From: Flavobacteriales bacterium UBA7325 | Lineage (GTDB): Bacteria; Bacteroidota; Bacteroidia; Flavobacteriales_D; Crocinitomicaceae | Reading direction: 5' to 3' | DNA length: 24,257 nt | Assembly (NCBI GenBank): GCA_002471375.1 | Contig: DKPV01000066.1 | Location: 1 to 24,257, forward strand | In this document: positions 7,492 through 14,703 of the stretch, piece by piece | Layout of the letters: every line of letters starts with the position of its first letter | How positions within the stretch are numbered: the first letter of the stretch is position 1 | The notes under the pieces: model-generated | Seen by the model: the letters and a program-made list of their open reading frames with translations, nothing else | What the model was told of the DNA's origin: nothing | Database searches by the model: none | Made by a program: the position numbers and the translations under genes

Positions 7492-7914
7492 ATGAAGAAA
7501 GGAATAGGAATTTTAGCTCTTGCATTGATCGCGATTGCAGCCATGACCTCATTGACGAAAAGCGATTCTGGTATTGAGTTCGATCATTTAACAATGGAAA
7601 AAGCTCAGAAGAAAGCGGCTAAATCTGAGAAGTTGATTTTTATCGATGCATATACTGATTGGTGTGGGCCTTGTAAGAGAATGGCAGCAACTACTTTTAA
7701 AGATTCAGAGGTGGCAGAATTCTTCAATGATGAATTTATCAACCTTAAGATTGAAATGGAGAAAAACCCAGAGGGTAACTCTATAGCTCGAAAGTATGGT
7801 GTCAGAGCGTACCCAACGTTGCTCATTATTGATTCCGAAGGTAATCTTGTAAAGAAAACGATCGGATTTAAAACGAAAGATCAATTGATGGCCTTTGCTG
7901 GTTCTGCTCTTTAG
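7492..7914 (+). CDS. exported thioredoxin-fold protein (CGPC active site)
   Basis: The 140-residue protein begins with a signal or anchor segment (MKKGIGILALALIAIAAMTS). A thioredoxin fold of the Thioredoxin_7 / DsbD-gamma type follows. Its key parts are LIFIDAYTDWCGPCKRM (about 50-66) with the redox CGPC pair, TTFKDSEVAEFFNDEFINLKIEME, and VRAYPTLLIIDSEGN, which carries the cis-proline. Such proteins act in the periplasm or on the envelope in disulfide reduction or relay; the partner is not evident here. There is no lipobox cysteine. CGPC suggests a reducing role, as in classical thioredoxin. It is a single gene with its own complete promoter and terminator, divergent from the menE-like gene. 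Confidence 0.9.
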   Translation: MKKGIGILALALIAIAAMTSLTKSDSGIEFDHLTMEKAQKKAAKSEKLIFIDAYTDWCGPCKRMAATTFKDSEVAEFFNDEFINLKIEMEKNPEGNSIARKYGVRAYPTLLIIDSEGNLVKKTIGFKTKDQLMAFAGSAL

Positions 7915-7935
7915 AGTAATTAGAGAAAAATATTT

Positions 7936-7966
7936 AATCCCTGCTCACATTGTGAACAGGGATTTT
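7936..7966 (+). terminator. rho-independent terminator of the thioredoxin gene
   Basis: The arms AATCCCTG and CAGGGATT, with a continuing TCAC/GTGA stem across a C/A mismatch, are followed by a run of T (7962-7966). It lies 22 bases after the stop codon. Confidence 0.85.
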
Positions 7967-7983
7967 TCGTTTAACCAATTTTC

Positions 7984-8493
7984 TTAGTGTTCATTCACAT
8001 ATTCGAATCGAATAAAGTCTTTGTCATGCATTCTGCACATCCAACCACGTTCAACAAGTCGATAGAGGTCTAGAGAAATTGCAGTGTTAAAATCACGTTT
8101 CATAGCACTCGATTTAAAGGCATCGAGATCCTCAGAATCGAATTCGGGAATTGTATAGATAAAAGAGTTACCAACGATATCATTCTCCAGTTCATCAAAA
8201 TTCAATCTAATCCCAGGATATCTGCGTGGTTTAGAAAGAGAAGTTTAGATAAAGTGATCCATTTTGAAGTTGATGATCGTATCATTCCATAAGTTCAGGT
8301 CGCCTAGCAGATTCTCATAGTTTTACGCATCATTGGATTCAAAATATTTCTTTGCCTTCAGATACAAATTCTTTGGTGATTCCTCTTTATCAACAGTCGA
8401 CTCTACTCTTATTGGCCCTTTTTTAGAGGTTTCTGAAGAGCAGGAGAGAAGTAATGCTGTTGTAATGAAAGCTAGAAGAAATTTGTATATCAT
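7984..8493 (-). pseudogene. decayed lipoprotein gene with two in-frame stops
   Basis: The ATG at 8493 opens a lipoprotein signal peptide (MIYKFLLAFITTALLLSC, lipobox LLSC with Cys18), then SSETSKKGPIRVEST... A TAA at 8323-8325 stops the frame after residue 56 (ESNDA). Reading on in the same frame gives NYENLLGDLNLWNDTIINFK, a second TAA at 8245-8247 (after MDHFI), and then a clean 86-codon stretch that includes LSKPRRYPGIRLNFDELEND and ends FIRFEYVNEH at 7984. Signal peptide, middle and tail lie in one frame with no frameshift, so an ancestral protein of about 169 residues was broken by two nonsense changes. I recognise no family for the mature part. A 73-residue protein starting at the ATG at 8205 is possible but would lack a signal peptide. 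Read-through is unlikely because TAA is the common stop of neighbouring genes. Confidence 0.75.
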
Positions 8494-8533
8494 TCTTTAG
8501 TTTTTGATACACATACGAATATATGGACAATAA

Positions 8534-8563
8534 AAAATCCCTCGTCAAATGACGAGGGATTTT
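8534..8563 (-). terminator. rho-independent terminator of rpsA
   Basis: A perfect 13-bp stem (ATCCCTCGTC against GACGAGGGAT plus A/T pairs) with a 4-base loop is followed on the minus strand by a T run. On the plus strand it also ends in TTT, so it may work both ways. Confidence 0.9.
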
Positions 8564-8583
8564 GATATCAATAGGGGAGTGAA

Positions 8584-10368
8584 TTATTTCCCTCCTTCCA
8601 TTTTCTCTTTCAACGCAGCTAACGCATCTAAATCTCCTAGTGTAGATTTTTCAGTGTTTTTGTTTACGTTTTTCACAGCAGCTGAAGCGTTTCCTTTAGG
8701 GGCAGCTTTTGTAGTCTTACCTCTTCCTGGTTTATCTTCAACTTCTTCGAACGTTTGCGTATGTGAAACAACGATCTTACGAGCATCTTTGTTGAATTCG
8801 ATAACTTCGAATTCTAAAGTCTCTTCAAGTTTTGCGTTAGTTCCATCTTCTTTGCGCATGTGACGTGCTGGACAGATTCCTTCTAATCCGTATGGTAATG
8901 CAACAATTCCAGATTTGTCTTTGTTATCGACAATTGTTCCTTGGTGCTTAGAACCTTCAACGAATGTAGTTTCGAATACTTCCCAAGGGTTTTCCTCAAG
9001 TTGTTTGTGACCCAGAGAGATACGACGGTTTTCACGATCTATTTCTAGAACCACAACTTCCATTTGGTCATCTACTTTGCAGAATTCCGATGGATGCTTG
9101 ATTTTCTTTTGCCATGAAAGATCAGAGATGTGAATCAATCCGTCAACTCCTTCTTCTAACTCAACGAATACTCCGAAGTTAGTGAAGTTACGAACCTTAG
9201 AATTATGCTTAGTTTGTACAGCATATTTTCCTTCGATTGCATCCCATGGATCTGGCATCAATTGCTTGATTCCAAGTGACATTTTACGATCTTCACGATC
9301 TAAAGTCAAGATAACTGCCTCAACAGAATCTCCAACGTTTAAGAAATCCTGCGCTGAACGCAAGTGCTGTGACCAGCTCATTTCTGATACGTGAATTAAT
9401 CCTTCAACTCCAGCAGCGATTTCAACGAATGCACCGTAGTCGGCCATGACAACAACTTTACCAGTTACTTTGTCACCAATATTCATTTCTGTATCCAACG
9501 CATCCCACGGATGCGGTTGTAGTTGTTTTAATCCTAGTGCAATTCTTTTCTTCTCATCATCGAAGTCAAGGATTACAACGTTTAATTTTTGATCAAGTTC
9601 AACGATTTCCTCTGGGTGATTAACACGTCCCCAAGAAAGGTCAGTGATGTGAATCAATCCATCAACACCTCCTAAATCGATAAATACTCCGTATGAAGTG
9701 ATGTTTTTAACAGTTCCTTCAAGTACCTGTCCTTTTTCAAGTCCAGAGATAATTTGTTTTTTCTGCTCTTCCAACTCAGCTTCGATAAGCGCTTTGTGAG
9801 AAACAACAACATTTTTAAACTCTTGGTTGATTTTAACAACTTTGAATTCCATGTTCTTTCCAACATAGACATCGTAATCACGGATTGGTTTAACATCAAT
9901 TTGTGAACCTGGTAAGAAAGCCTCAAGACCAAATACGTCTACGATTAATCCACCTTTAGTTCTGCACTTAACAAATCCAGTGATAATTTCACCTGTCTTA
10001 AGTACTTCGTTCACTTTGTTCCATGCACTGTGTACACGAGCAATTTTGTGTGAAACTACAAGCTGTCCGTTTTTATCTTCTTGTGTTTCCACAAAAATCG
10101 GAACTGAATCTCCAACCGCTAAGTCTGGGTTGTAACGAAATTCACTTGCTGCGATAACTCCCTCAGATTTAGATCCGATGTTTACCACTACTTCTTTTTT
10201 GTTCAATGAAACTACTGTTCCTTCGATAACTTCACGTTCTGCTACTGAATTAAGTGTGTCAGCGTACTTGTCCGAAAGCTCAGAGCGCTCGATAGATGTA
10301 TAACCATCCATCGCTAATGCGTCCCAATCAAACTCTGCAGTTCCCTGCGTTCTTTTTTCTGATGCCAT
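8584..10368 (-). CDS. rpsA: 30S ribosomal protein S1
   Basis: S1 binds mRNA on the small subunit and helps initiation, which matters particularly in Bacteroidota, where Shine-Dalgarno sites are little used. The 594-residue protein has six S1/OB repeats: EGTVVSLNKKEVVVNIG (from about 46), TGFVKCRTKGGLIVDVFG, EGTVKNITSYGVFIDLGG, TGKVVVMADYGAFVEIAAG, NSKVRNFTNFGVFVELEEG and QGTIVDNKDKSGIVALPYG. The middle repeats carry the conserved GLIHITDLSW-type ending, and the linker RKMSLGIKQLMPDPWDAIE recurs in variants. Repeats 3 and 4 are the most canonical, the first and last the most divergent, as in other S1 proteins. The N-terminal extension of about 45 residues and the C-terminal Lys/Ala-rich tail (about 550-594) fit the phylum. 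It has a leader of about 110 bases and a strong terminator. Confidence 0.97.
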   Translation of the reverse strand: MASEKRTQGTAEFDWDALAMDGYTSIERSELSDKYADTLNSVAEREVIEGTVVSLNKKEVVVNIGSKSEGVIAASEFRYNPDLAVGDSVPIFVETQEDKNGQLVVSHKIARVHSAWNKVNEVLKTGEIITGFVKCRTKGGLIVDVFGLEAFLPGSQIDVKPIRDYDVYVGKNMEFKVVKINQEFKNVVVSHKALIEAELEEQKKQIISGLEKGQVLEGTVKNITSYGVFIDLGGVDGLIHITDLSWGRVNHPEEIVELDQKLNVVILDFDDEKKRIALGLKQLQPHPWDALDTEMNIGDKVTGKVVVMADYGAFVEIAAGVEGLIHVSEMSWSQHLRSAQDFLNVGDSVEAVILTLDREDRKMSLGIKQLMPDPWDAIEGKYAVQTKHNSKVRNFTNFGVFVELEEGVDGLIHISDLSWQKKIKHPSEFCKVDDQMEVVVLEIDRENRRISLGHKQLEENPWEVFETTFVEGSKHQGTIVDNKDKSGIVALPYGLEGICPARHMRKEDGTNAKLEETLEFEVIEFNKDARKIVVSHTQTFEEVEDKPGRGKTTKAAPKGNASAAVKNVNKNTEKSTLGDLDALAALKEKMEGGK

Positions 10369-10562
10369 ATTGGCTTAACTAATTGTATTTCAGATAATCC
10401 ACTCTCTGAAAGAATATAAATATAAACCGCATTTCTAATTGGATCTTGCGGCACAAAAATCCCTAAAACTCTTTTAAGGAGTGCAAAGATATTGATTTAA
10501 GTTTAGAAACTATTGAAAACGAGGGAATAATTGTGGGGGAATTTGATCTTCAGGATATAATT
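10369..10562. other. rpsA leader and spacer to hutD
   Basis: No gene is seen here. It holds the rpsA promoter box at 10484 and a leader of roughly 110 bases, long for this window. The leader contains a small stem (ACTC CTTAAAA GAGT on the minus strand, 10468-10482) followed by TTTTAGGG, too weak to call an attenuator. I find no terminator for the hut operon, which ends at 10563. Confidence 0.5.
10484..10491 (-). promoter_or_regulatory. promoter -7 element of rpsA
   Basis: The minus strand reads TATCTTTG (TAnnTTTG), predicting a leader of about 110 bases before the ATG at 10368. No -33 TTTG was seen. Confidence 0.5.
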
Positions 10563-11099
10563 TTACTTGGAATATTGAACATGAATAATTTTGCATTCAT
10601 TTTTTACTACTATTTCATCTAATTCCATGAGTTGAATGGAGTCGGATGAATATGCCTCTATTCCTTTACAATTGAGTGTTCCATCGACAACAAAGAGCAG
10701 GGACAAATAGGTGTTTCCTTTAAGTATAGTTCCCTTTTTTAGCGTTTTTATATCTACTGTCGCATCACCTGACTTCCAAATCACATTGAAATCCTTTACT
10801 TTTCCATAGCTTTTGGTAATCCATTCTCCCTCGAAACGATCCTGCTCTAATGGTCTCAGATATACCGTGTGCTGGTTTTCGTGAACCAATTTTAAATTTC
10901 CCTCGAGTACAGTTAAGATTCGATGTGCTTCAGGTAATGAAGTGAATATGGTTGTTTCCAAATTCACTGTAGCGAGACTAATTCTAAGGTCGTATTCCCC
11001 AGATTTGAAGTTTGCATTCAATGGAAGTATTAAAAATTCATGAGTCTCGCCACCGGACCATTTTGTGACTTTTGTGTCTTGGAATCGAATGATATTCAT
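10563..11099 (-). CDS. hutD: HutD-family protein
   Basis: This 178-residue protein matches the HutD/Ves family, a two-lobed cupin-like fold. The N-terminus has TKWSGGETHEFLILP and then LRISLATVNLETTIFTSLPEAHRILTVLEGNLKL, the family's WSGG, R-S-A and G-R-L-G spacing (here with Pro-Glu-Ala-His before RIL). The second half repeats the barrel (LSLLFVVDGTL...). HutD proteins are found in histidine utilisation operons of many bacteria, but their biochemical role is not established; a governor or ligand-binding role (formylglutamate or urocanate) has been proposed in pseudomonads. It starts one base after the hutF stop, and the operon order is hutG-hutF-hutD. It has no signal peptide, so it is cytoplasmic. 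Confidence 0.85.
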   Translation of the reverse strand: MNIIRFQDTKVTKWSGGETHEFLILPLNANFKSGEYDLRISLATVNLETTIFTSLPEAHRILTVLEGNLKLVHENQHTVYLRPLEQDRFEGEWITKSYGKVKDFNVIWKSGDATVDIKTLKKGTILKGNTYLSLLFVVDGTLNCKGIEAYSSDSIQLMELDEIVVKNECKIIHVQYSK

Positions 11100-11100
11100 C

Positions 11101-12474
11101 CTAGCGGTTTTTCAATTGGTTGAGCGTTGCGATGAAATCAGTCGTAATTTTATCATATTCGGCACATTTACCACCTTCCATATAGACGCCATTAGAGATT
11201 GTAGCAGATTGCTGCGATGAATCGGAAGTATAAATGATAGTTGATGCGAGGTTGTCCTCAGAGCAAGTTGCGAGTAGAGGAGAGGAACTCTTTACTACGG
11301 TTGCATTAAGCGGCTGACCAACCGAGAAATAATCGCTATGAAAATTATTCATGGCCTTCCTGCCTGAAATTGTTGCCATCTTAATAGCGTATTCACCGCT
11401 ATTGCCTATAGATTCAGAAGTGAATGAGTTTCTTTTGTGTGAAATCAATCGTTGGCCATAGTCAAGCAATCTAAGTTCTTCGAGAGGATTTATTCCAACA
11501 TTGCTATCAGTTCCAATGCTCCATTTTCCATTTTTACTATGATAGTCATGAAGAGGGAAGAGGCCGTCTCCCAAATTGCCTTCAGTACTTGGACAAATGA
11601 CTACGTTTGTTTCATTGAAGGCGACTCCGTGGGTCTCCTCTTTAGTTAGATGAGTTGCATGTACAAGATGAAATCTGTCTGATAGCTCAACATTGTCCAA
11701 TAGCCATTCAACAGGACGTTTATTAAGATATGCAAGAGAATCCTCAATCTCTTTCAATTGTTCGGAAATATGAATATGAAATGGTATGTCTTGAGGTCCC
11801 GATTTCGCTATCTCTGCAATTAGTTCGGGCTCAACACCTCTCATGGAATGAATTCCAATACCGGTATTCGCTTGACTGTATATTCTACAGGCATCATTAC
11901 TTGCGTCTAAAAGTTGGAGGTAAGAATCAATATTCGGAGAAATGAAACGCCTTTGTCCTTCTGTTGCAGGTTTGCCAAATCCTCCTTTTTGATAAAATAT
12001 CGGAACAAGGGTAATGCCAATACCTGTTCGCTTAGCGGCGGCAATCATTCGGCTCCCCATTTCAGCTAGATTTCCGTATTTATCACCATTCTTATCATGA
12101 TGTACATAATGAAATTCGGCAACGTTAGTGTATCCATGTCGAAGCATCTCAGCATAGAGCATAGCTGCAATGTTCTCCATCTGGTCAGGATTGACTCTAA
12201 GCGCTAATTTGTACATCGCATCCCGCCAGGACCAAAAATCATCTGAAGTATGAGAAATGTTATGCACTTCTGCTAATCCGGCCATAGCGTATTGGAAAGC
12301 ATGTGAATGAGCGTTTTGAAATCCAGGAATAGCGAGTCCATCGATACGAAGTGCATCGTTTTGAACGGCACCTTCTTCGATAGATGTAATTACTCCAGTA
12401 ATATCCGTTGTTACATGGATATTTGATTTCCAACCGTCATTTTGCAAAATTTTATCAAAGAAAAACCTCCCCAT
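11101..12474 (-). CDS. hutF: formimidoylglutamate deiminase HutF
   Basis: HutF hydrolyses N-formimidoyl-L-glutamate to N-formyl-L-glutamate and ammonia, the fourth step of the five-step histidine route. It belongs to the amidohydrolase superfamily. Metal and active-site motifs are all present: PGFQNAHSHAFQYAMAG (His56 and His58), FHIHISEQLKEIED (near 233), LVHATHLTKEE (near 271) and GTDSNVGINPLEELRLLDYG (near 322, with the catalytic aspartate). Its length of 457 is typical. The neighbour hutG supplies the next step, which strongly supports HutF over other deaminases such as guanine or chlorohydrolase types. The gaps to hutG and hutD are one base each. Confidence 0.95.
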   Translation of the reverse strand: MGRFFFDKILQNDGWKSNIHVTTDITGVITSIEEGAVQNDALRIDGLAIPGFQNAHSHAFQYAMAGLAEVHNISHTSDDFWSWRDAMYKLALRVNPDQMENIAAMLYAEMLRHGYTNVAEFHYVHHDKNGDKYGNLAEMGSRMIAAAKRTGIGITLVPIFYQKGGFGKPATEGQRRFISPNIDSYLQLLDASNDACRIYSQANTGIGIHSMRGVEPELIAEIAKSGPQDIPFHIHISEQLKEIEDSLAYLNKRPVEWLLDNVELSDRFHLVHATHLTKEETHGVAFNETNVVICPSTEGNLGDGLFPLHDYHSKNGKWSIGTDSNVGINPLEELRLLDYGQRLISHKRNSFTSESIGNSGEYAIKMATISGRKAMNNFHSDYFSVGQPLNATVVKSSSPLLATCSEDNLASTIIYTSDSSQQSATISNGVYMEGGKCAEYDKITTDFIATLNQLKNR

Positions 12475-12475
12475 A

Positions 12476-13285
12476 TTATAGTTGATCTAGTTGACTGATT
12501 AAATTATTGTAGGTTCTTTTTAAGATGATCCTTATTTTATTTGCTCGTTCTTCATCGAAGACAGTTTCAGTATCATCCATGTAGAGTATTTTATTCATCT
12601 CTAATTGAAGCGCATGCTGATTTTCGTTTGGCTTGCCGAAGTAGCGAGTGATATGTCCTCCCTTGAATGGTGTGTTGTGATTTACACCGAAATCTCCCGA
12701 CATCAAACCAGATAGAGCACAATCAATCAATGACGATTCTGCTGTTTTACCATCATTGTCGCCAAGTATCATATCGGGAAATACACCTTCTCGTATTGTA
12801 GGCACTAAGTGTCTGATTGAATGAGCGTCCCAAAGAAGTGTTTTTCCGAATTGGGTCTTGCGTTCATCGAGTAAAGCTTGAACTTTCGAATAATAAGGCC
12901 AATAATAGCTTGTCAATCTTCTTTCTACCTCCTGTTGATTTGGGATCTTGTCCTTTGAAGTATATATCTCCTTGCCAAAGAAATCTGTTGTGGTTGTGAG
13001 TCCGGTAATTATTCTACCGTCATCGTATAAGGGTGCACTCTCAGGATCTCGATTTAAGTCAATGACCCATCTGCTGTACTTTGCGTGGATTATGGTGATT
13101 CCCATTTCACTGGCAAAGTTGTACAATTCATGAACATACCAATCGGTATCATCAGGAGAAGCTGCCATTTCAGGGATATAGTCGGAAAGTACCTCGTCTG
13201 GGAATTCTGTTCCGCAATGAGGCACACTCAGAATAAGTGGTTTTAAATCTCCTTTCGGTTCTATTATATGAAATGGATCAGACAT
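12476..13285 (-). CDS. hutG: N-formylglutamate deformylase HutG
   Basis: This enzyme (N-formylglutamate amidohydrolase family) hydrolyses N-formyl-L-glutamate to glutamate and formate, completing histidine degradation. Visible motifs are LSVPHCGTEFP (about 19-29), DDTDWYVHELYNFA (about 44-57), VIDLNRDPES, LLWDAHSIRH (about 150) and FKGGHITRYFGKP followed by HALQLEMNK, which together hold the metal and substrate ligands. Its length of 269 is typical. It is the first gene of hutGFD. The upstream gap contains a near-consensus TAACTTTA (13302-13309, minus strand), one base off the promoter consensus, beyond the TPR gene's terminator. hutH, hutU and hutI are not in the window and must lie elsewhere if the route is complete. 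Confidence 0.95.
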   Translation of the reverse strand: MSDPFHIIEPKGDLKPLILSVPHCGTEFPDEVLSDYIPEMAASPDDTDWYVHELYNFASEMGITIIHAKYSRWVIDLNRDPESAPLYDDGRIITGLTTTTDFFGKEIYTSKDKIPNQQEVERRLTSYYWPYYSKVQALLDERKTQFGKTLLWDAHSIRHLVPTIREGVFPDMILGDNDGKTAESSLIDCALSGLMSGDFGVNHNTPFKGGHITRYFGKPNENQHALQLEMNKILYMDDTETVFDEERANKIRIILKRTYNNLISQLDQL

Positions 13286-13320
13286 TGAAATAGGTTTGAG
13301 GTAAAGTTAATATAGTTCCA

Positions 13321-13354
13321 TAAAAAAACATCCACTCTTTCCAGAATGGATGTT
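13321..13354 (-). terminator. rho-independent terminator of the gyrA-tpr unit
   Basis: The arms AACATCCA and TGGATGTT (13327-13334 and 13347-13354) have an inner TCT/AGA pairing and are followed on the minus strand by a run of T (13328 down to 13322). It lies 22 bases after the TPR gene stop. Confidence 0.85.
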
Positions 13355-13375
13355 CAATATTTCTAGGAATAACTT

Positions 13376-14668
13376 TTATTCCGCAGCGTCAGCACGCTTC
13401 TTATATTCTAATGCTTTTGCAGAGTCTCCCAGACTTCGGTGGATTTGGAATAAAATTGTTAAAACTGCTTTGTCATTCGGATAGCTAGCGATGTATTTCT
13501 CTAATGGAGCAAGTGCCTTTTTGTAAGTGTCCTTACTCTTAGCTTTCATTGCCTCATATGTCTTGCGATCATCCGGGTCAACTTTACTTGCTTCAGTATT
13601 AATTGCACCTGCCCATTCTACTAGGTGAGCTCCCAATTGATATTGTGCATCCACGTAATCAGGGTCAATATCAAGTGCTTTTTGCAATGATGCTTCTGCT
13701 TTTTCGAAGTATGAATCCCCAGTAGCTTTAGATGCAGCAGCTTCTTCAGCTGAAACACCTTCTTCTTTTGCTGCCTTGTATGCTTGAGTTCCAAGATCAA
13801 TCATAATCGTACCAATAGTATAGTGCAATTGTTTGTTCTCAGGGTCTTGAGTGATAGCTCCCGCTAAAGCTTTTTCAGCTCCTGCGGCATCACCTTCTTC
13901 GATACTTGTATTAACAACTTCCAAGAGAAGGTCTTTGTCTGTAGGATTAGTCTCTCTAGCTTTCGCTACGATCGCTTTTGCCTTTTCAACTTGACCTAGT
14001 TTACGGTAAGCTGCTGATGCATATACGATACACTTTGTTCCTTTGTAGCCGATCGCACCAAGCGTTTCATACATGGCTGCTGCTGGTTCTTGTTGTCCCG
14101 AAAGATCAAATGATAATGCGGCGTTAAACAAGGCATTAGTGTCCATTTTCTCTAAGCATGATTGGAATGCTGCTTGTGCCGAGTAAAACTTAGCAGCTTC
14201 AGCATATTCCTTATTCGTGTAGAGTGCGCTAGCCATACCACTCATAACTGCTCTGTTTCTGTCAACAGTTACTTCGATTTCCTCTTTGTACTTTTTACCA
14301 TTAGGATATCCTTTCTTTAATGCAGCAATTGCTTCCATCATACCTGCTTCAGCGCCATTGATAGCATCAAGCACCTCTTTGTCTTTAGTTGATTCACCAA
14401 GTGCAGCAAGGGTAGAGTAGATCTCGCCTTTTAACCAAAGCGCTTTTTGATCGTTTTTTGTGTCCTCGTGAGCTGCAGCCAAATCAATGTATCCTAAAGC
14501 GGATAGGTATGCTTTCTTTGCTGATTCTATGTCTCCAGTTGCCATTGCTCTTTGAGCACGTTGATTTTCAACTGCGGCACTCGTTACATTTTTCTTTTGT
14601 CCAAAGGCATTTGTCGTCAGGATCAAAAGTCCTGCCGCTAGTCCTAGATTCTTAATTAACATATTCAT
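13376..14668 (-). CDS. exported tetratricopeptide-repeat protein downstream of gyrA
   Basis: A signal peptide (MNMLIKNLGLAAGLLILTTN, then AFG|QKK) is followed by an all-helical, Ala- and Lys-rich TPR superhelix over the rest of the protein. Repeats include NALFNAALSFDLSGQQEPAA, KLGQVEKAKAIVAKARETNP, AEKALAGAITQDPENKQLHY, AEASLQKALDIDPDYVDAQY and APLEKYIASYPNDKAVLTIL. I chose the start at 14668, which gives a normal signal peptide; an in-frame ATG at 14695 would add nine charged residues ahead of it. Either start follows gyrA closely (8 or 35 bases), so the two are probably cotranscribed. A TPR protein after gyrA is an arrangement I recall from other flavobacteria. It is a periplasmic protein-interaction scaffold; its partner is unknown. 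Confidence 0.85.
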   Translation of the reverse strand: MNMLIKNLGLAAGLLILTTNAFGQKKNVTSAAVENQRAQRAMATGDIESAKKAYLSALGYIDLAAAHEDTKNDQKALWLKGEIYSTLAALGESTKDKEVLDAINGAEAGMMEAIAALKKGYPNGKKYKEEIEVTVDRNRAVMSGMASALYTNKEYAEAAKFYSAQAAFQSCLEKMDTNALFNAALSFDLSGQQEPAAAMYETLGAIGYKGTKCIVYASAAYRKLGQVEKAKAIVAKARETNPTDKDLLLEVVNTSIEEGDAAGAEKALAGAITQDPENKQLHYTIGTIMIDLGTQAYKAAKEEGVSAEEAAASKATGDSYFEKAEASLQKALDIDPDYVDAQYQLGAHLVEWAGAINTEASKVDPDDRKTYEAMKAKSKDTYKKALAPLEKYIASYPNDKAVLTILFQIHRSLGDSAKALEYKKRADAAE

Positions 14669-14703
14669 TCTTTCTTGTTTCTTTAATAGATGCAATTTAC
14701 GGA

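Noticed and set aside
14669..14695. A longer TPR protein starting at 14695.
   Set aside because: It would place nine mostly polar or charged residues before an otherwise normal signal peptide; not excluded but less likely.
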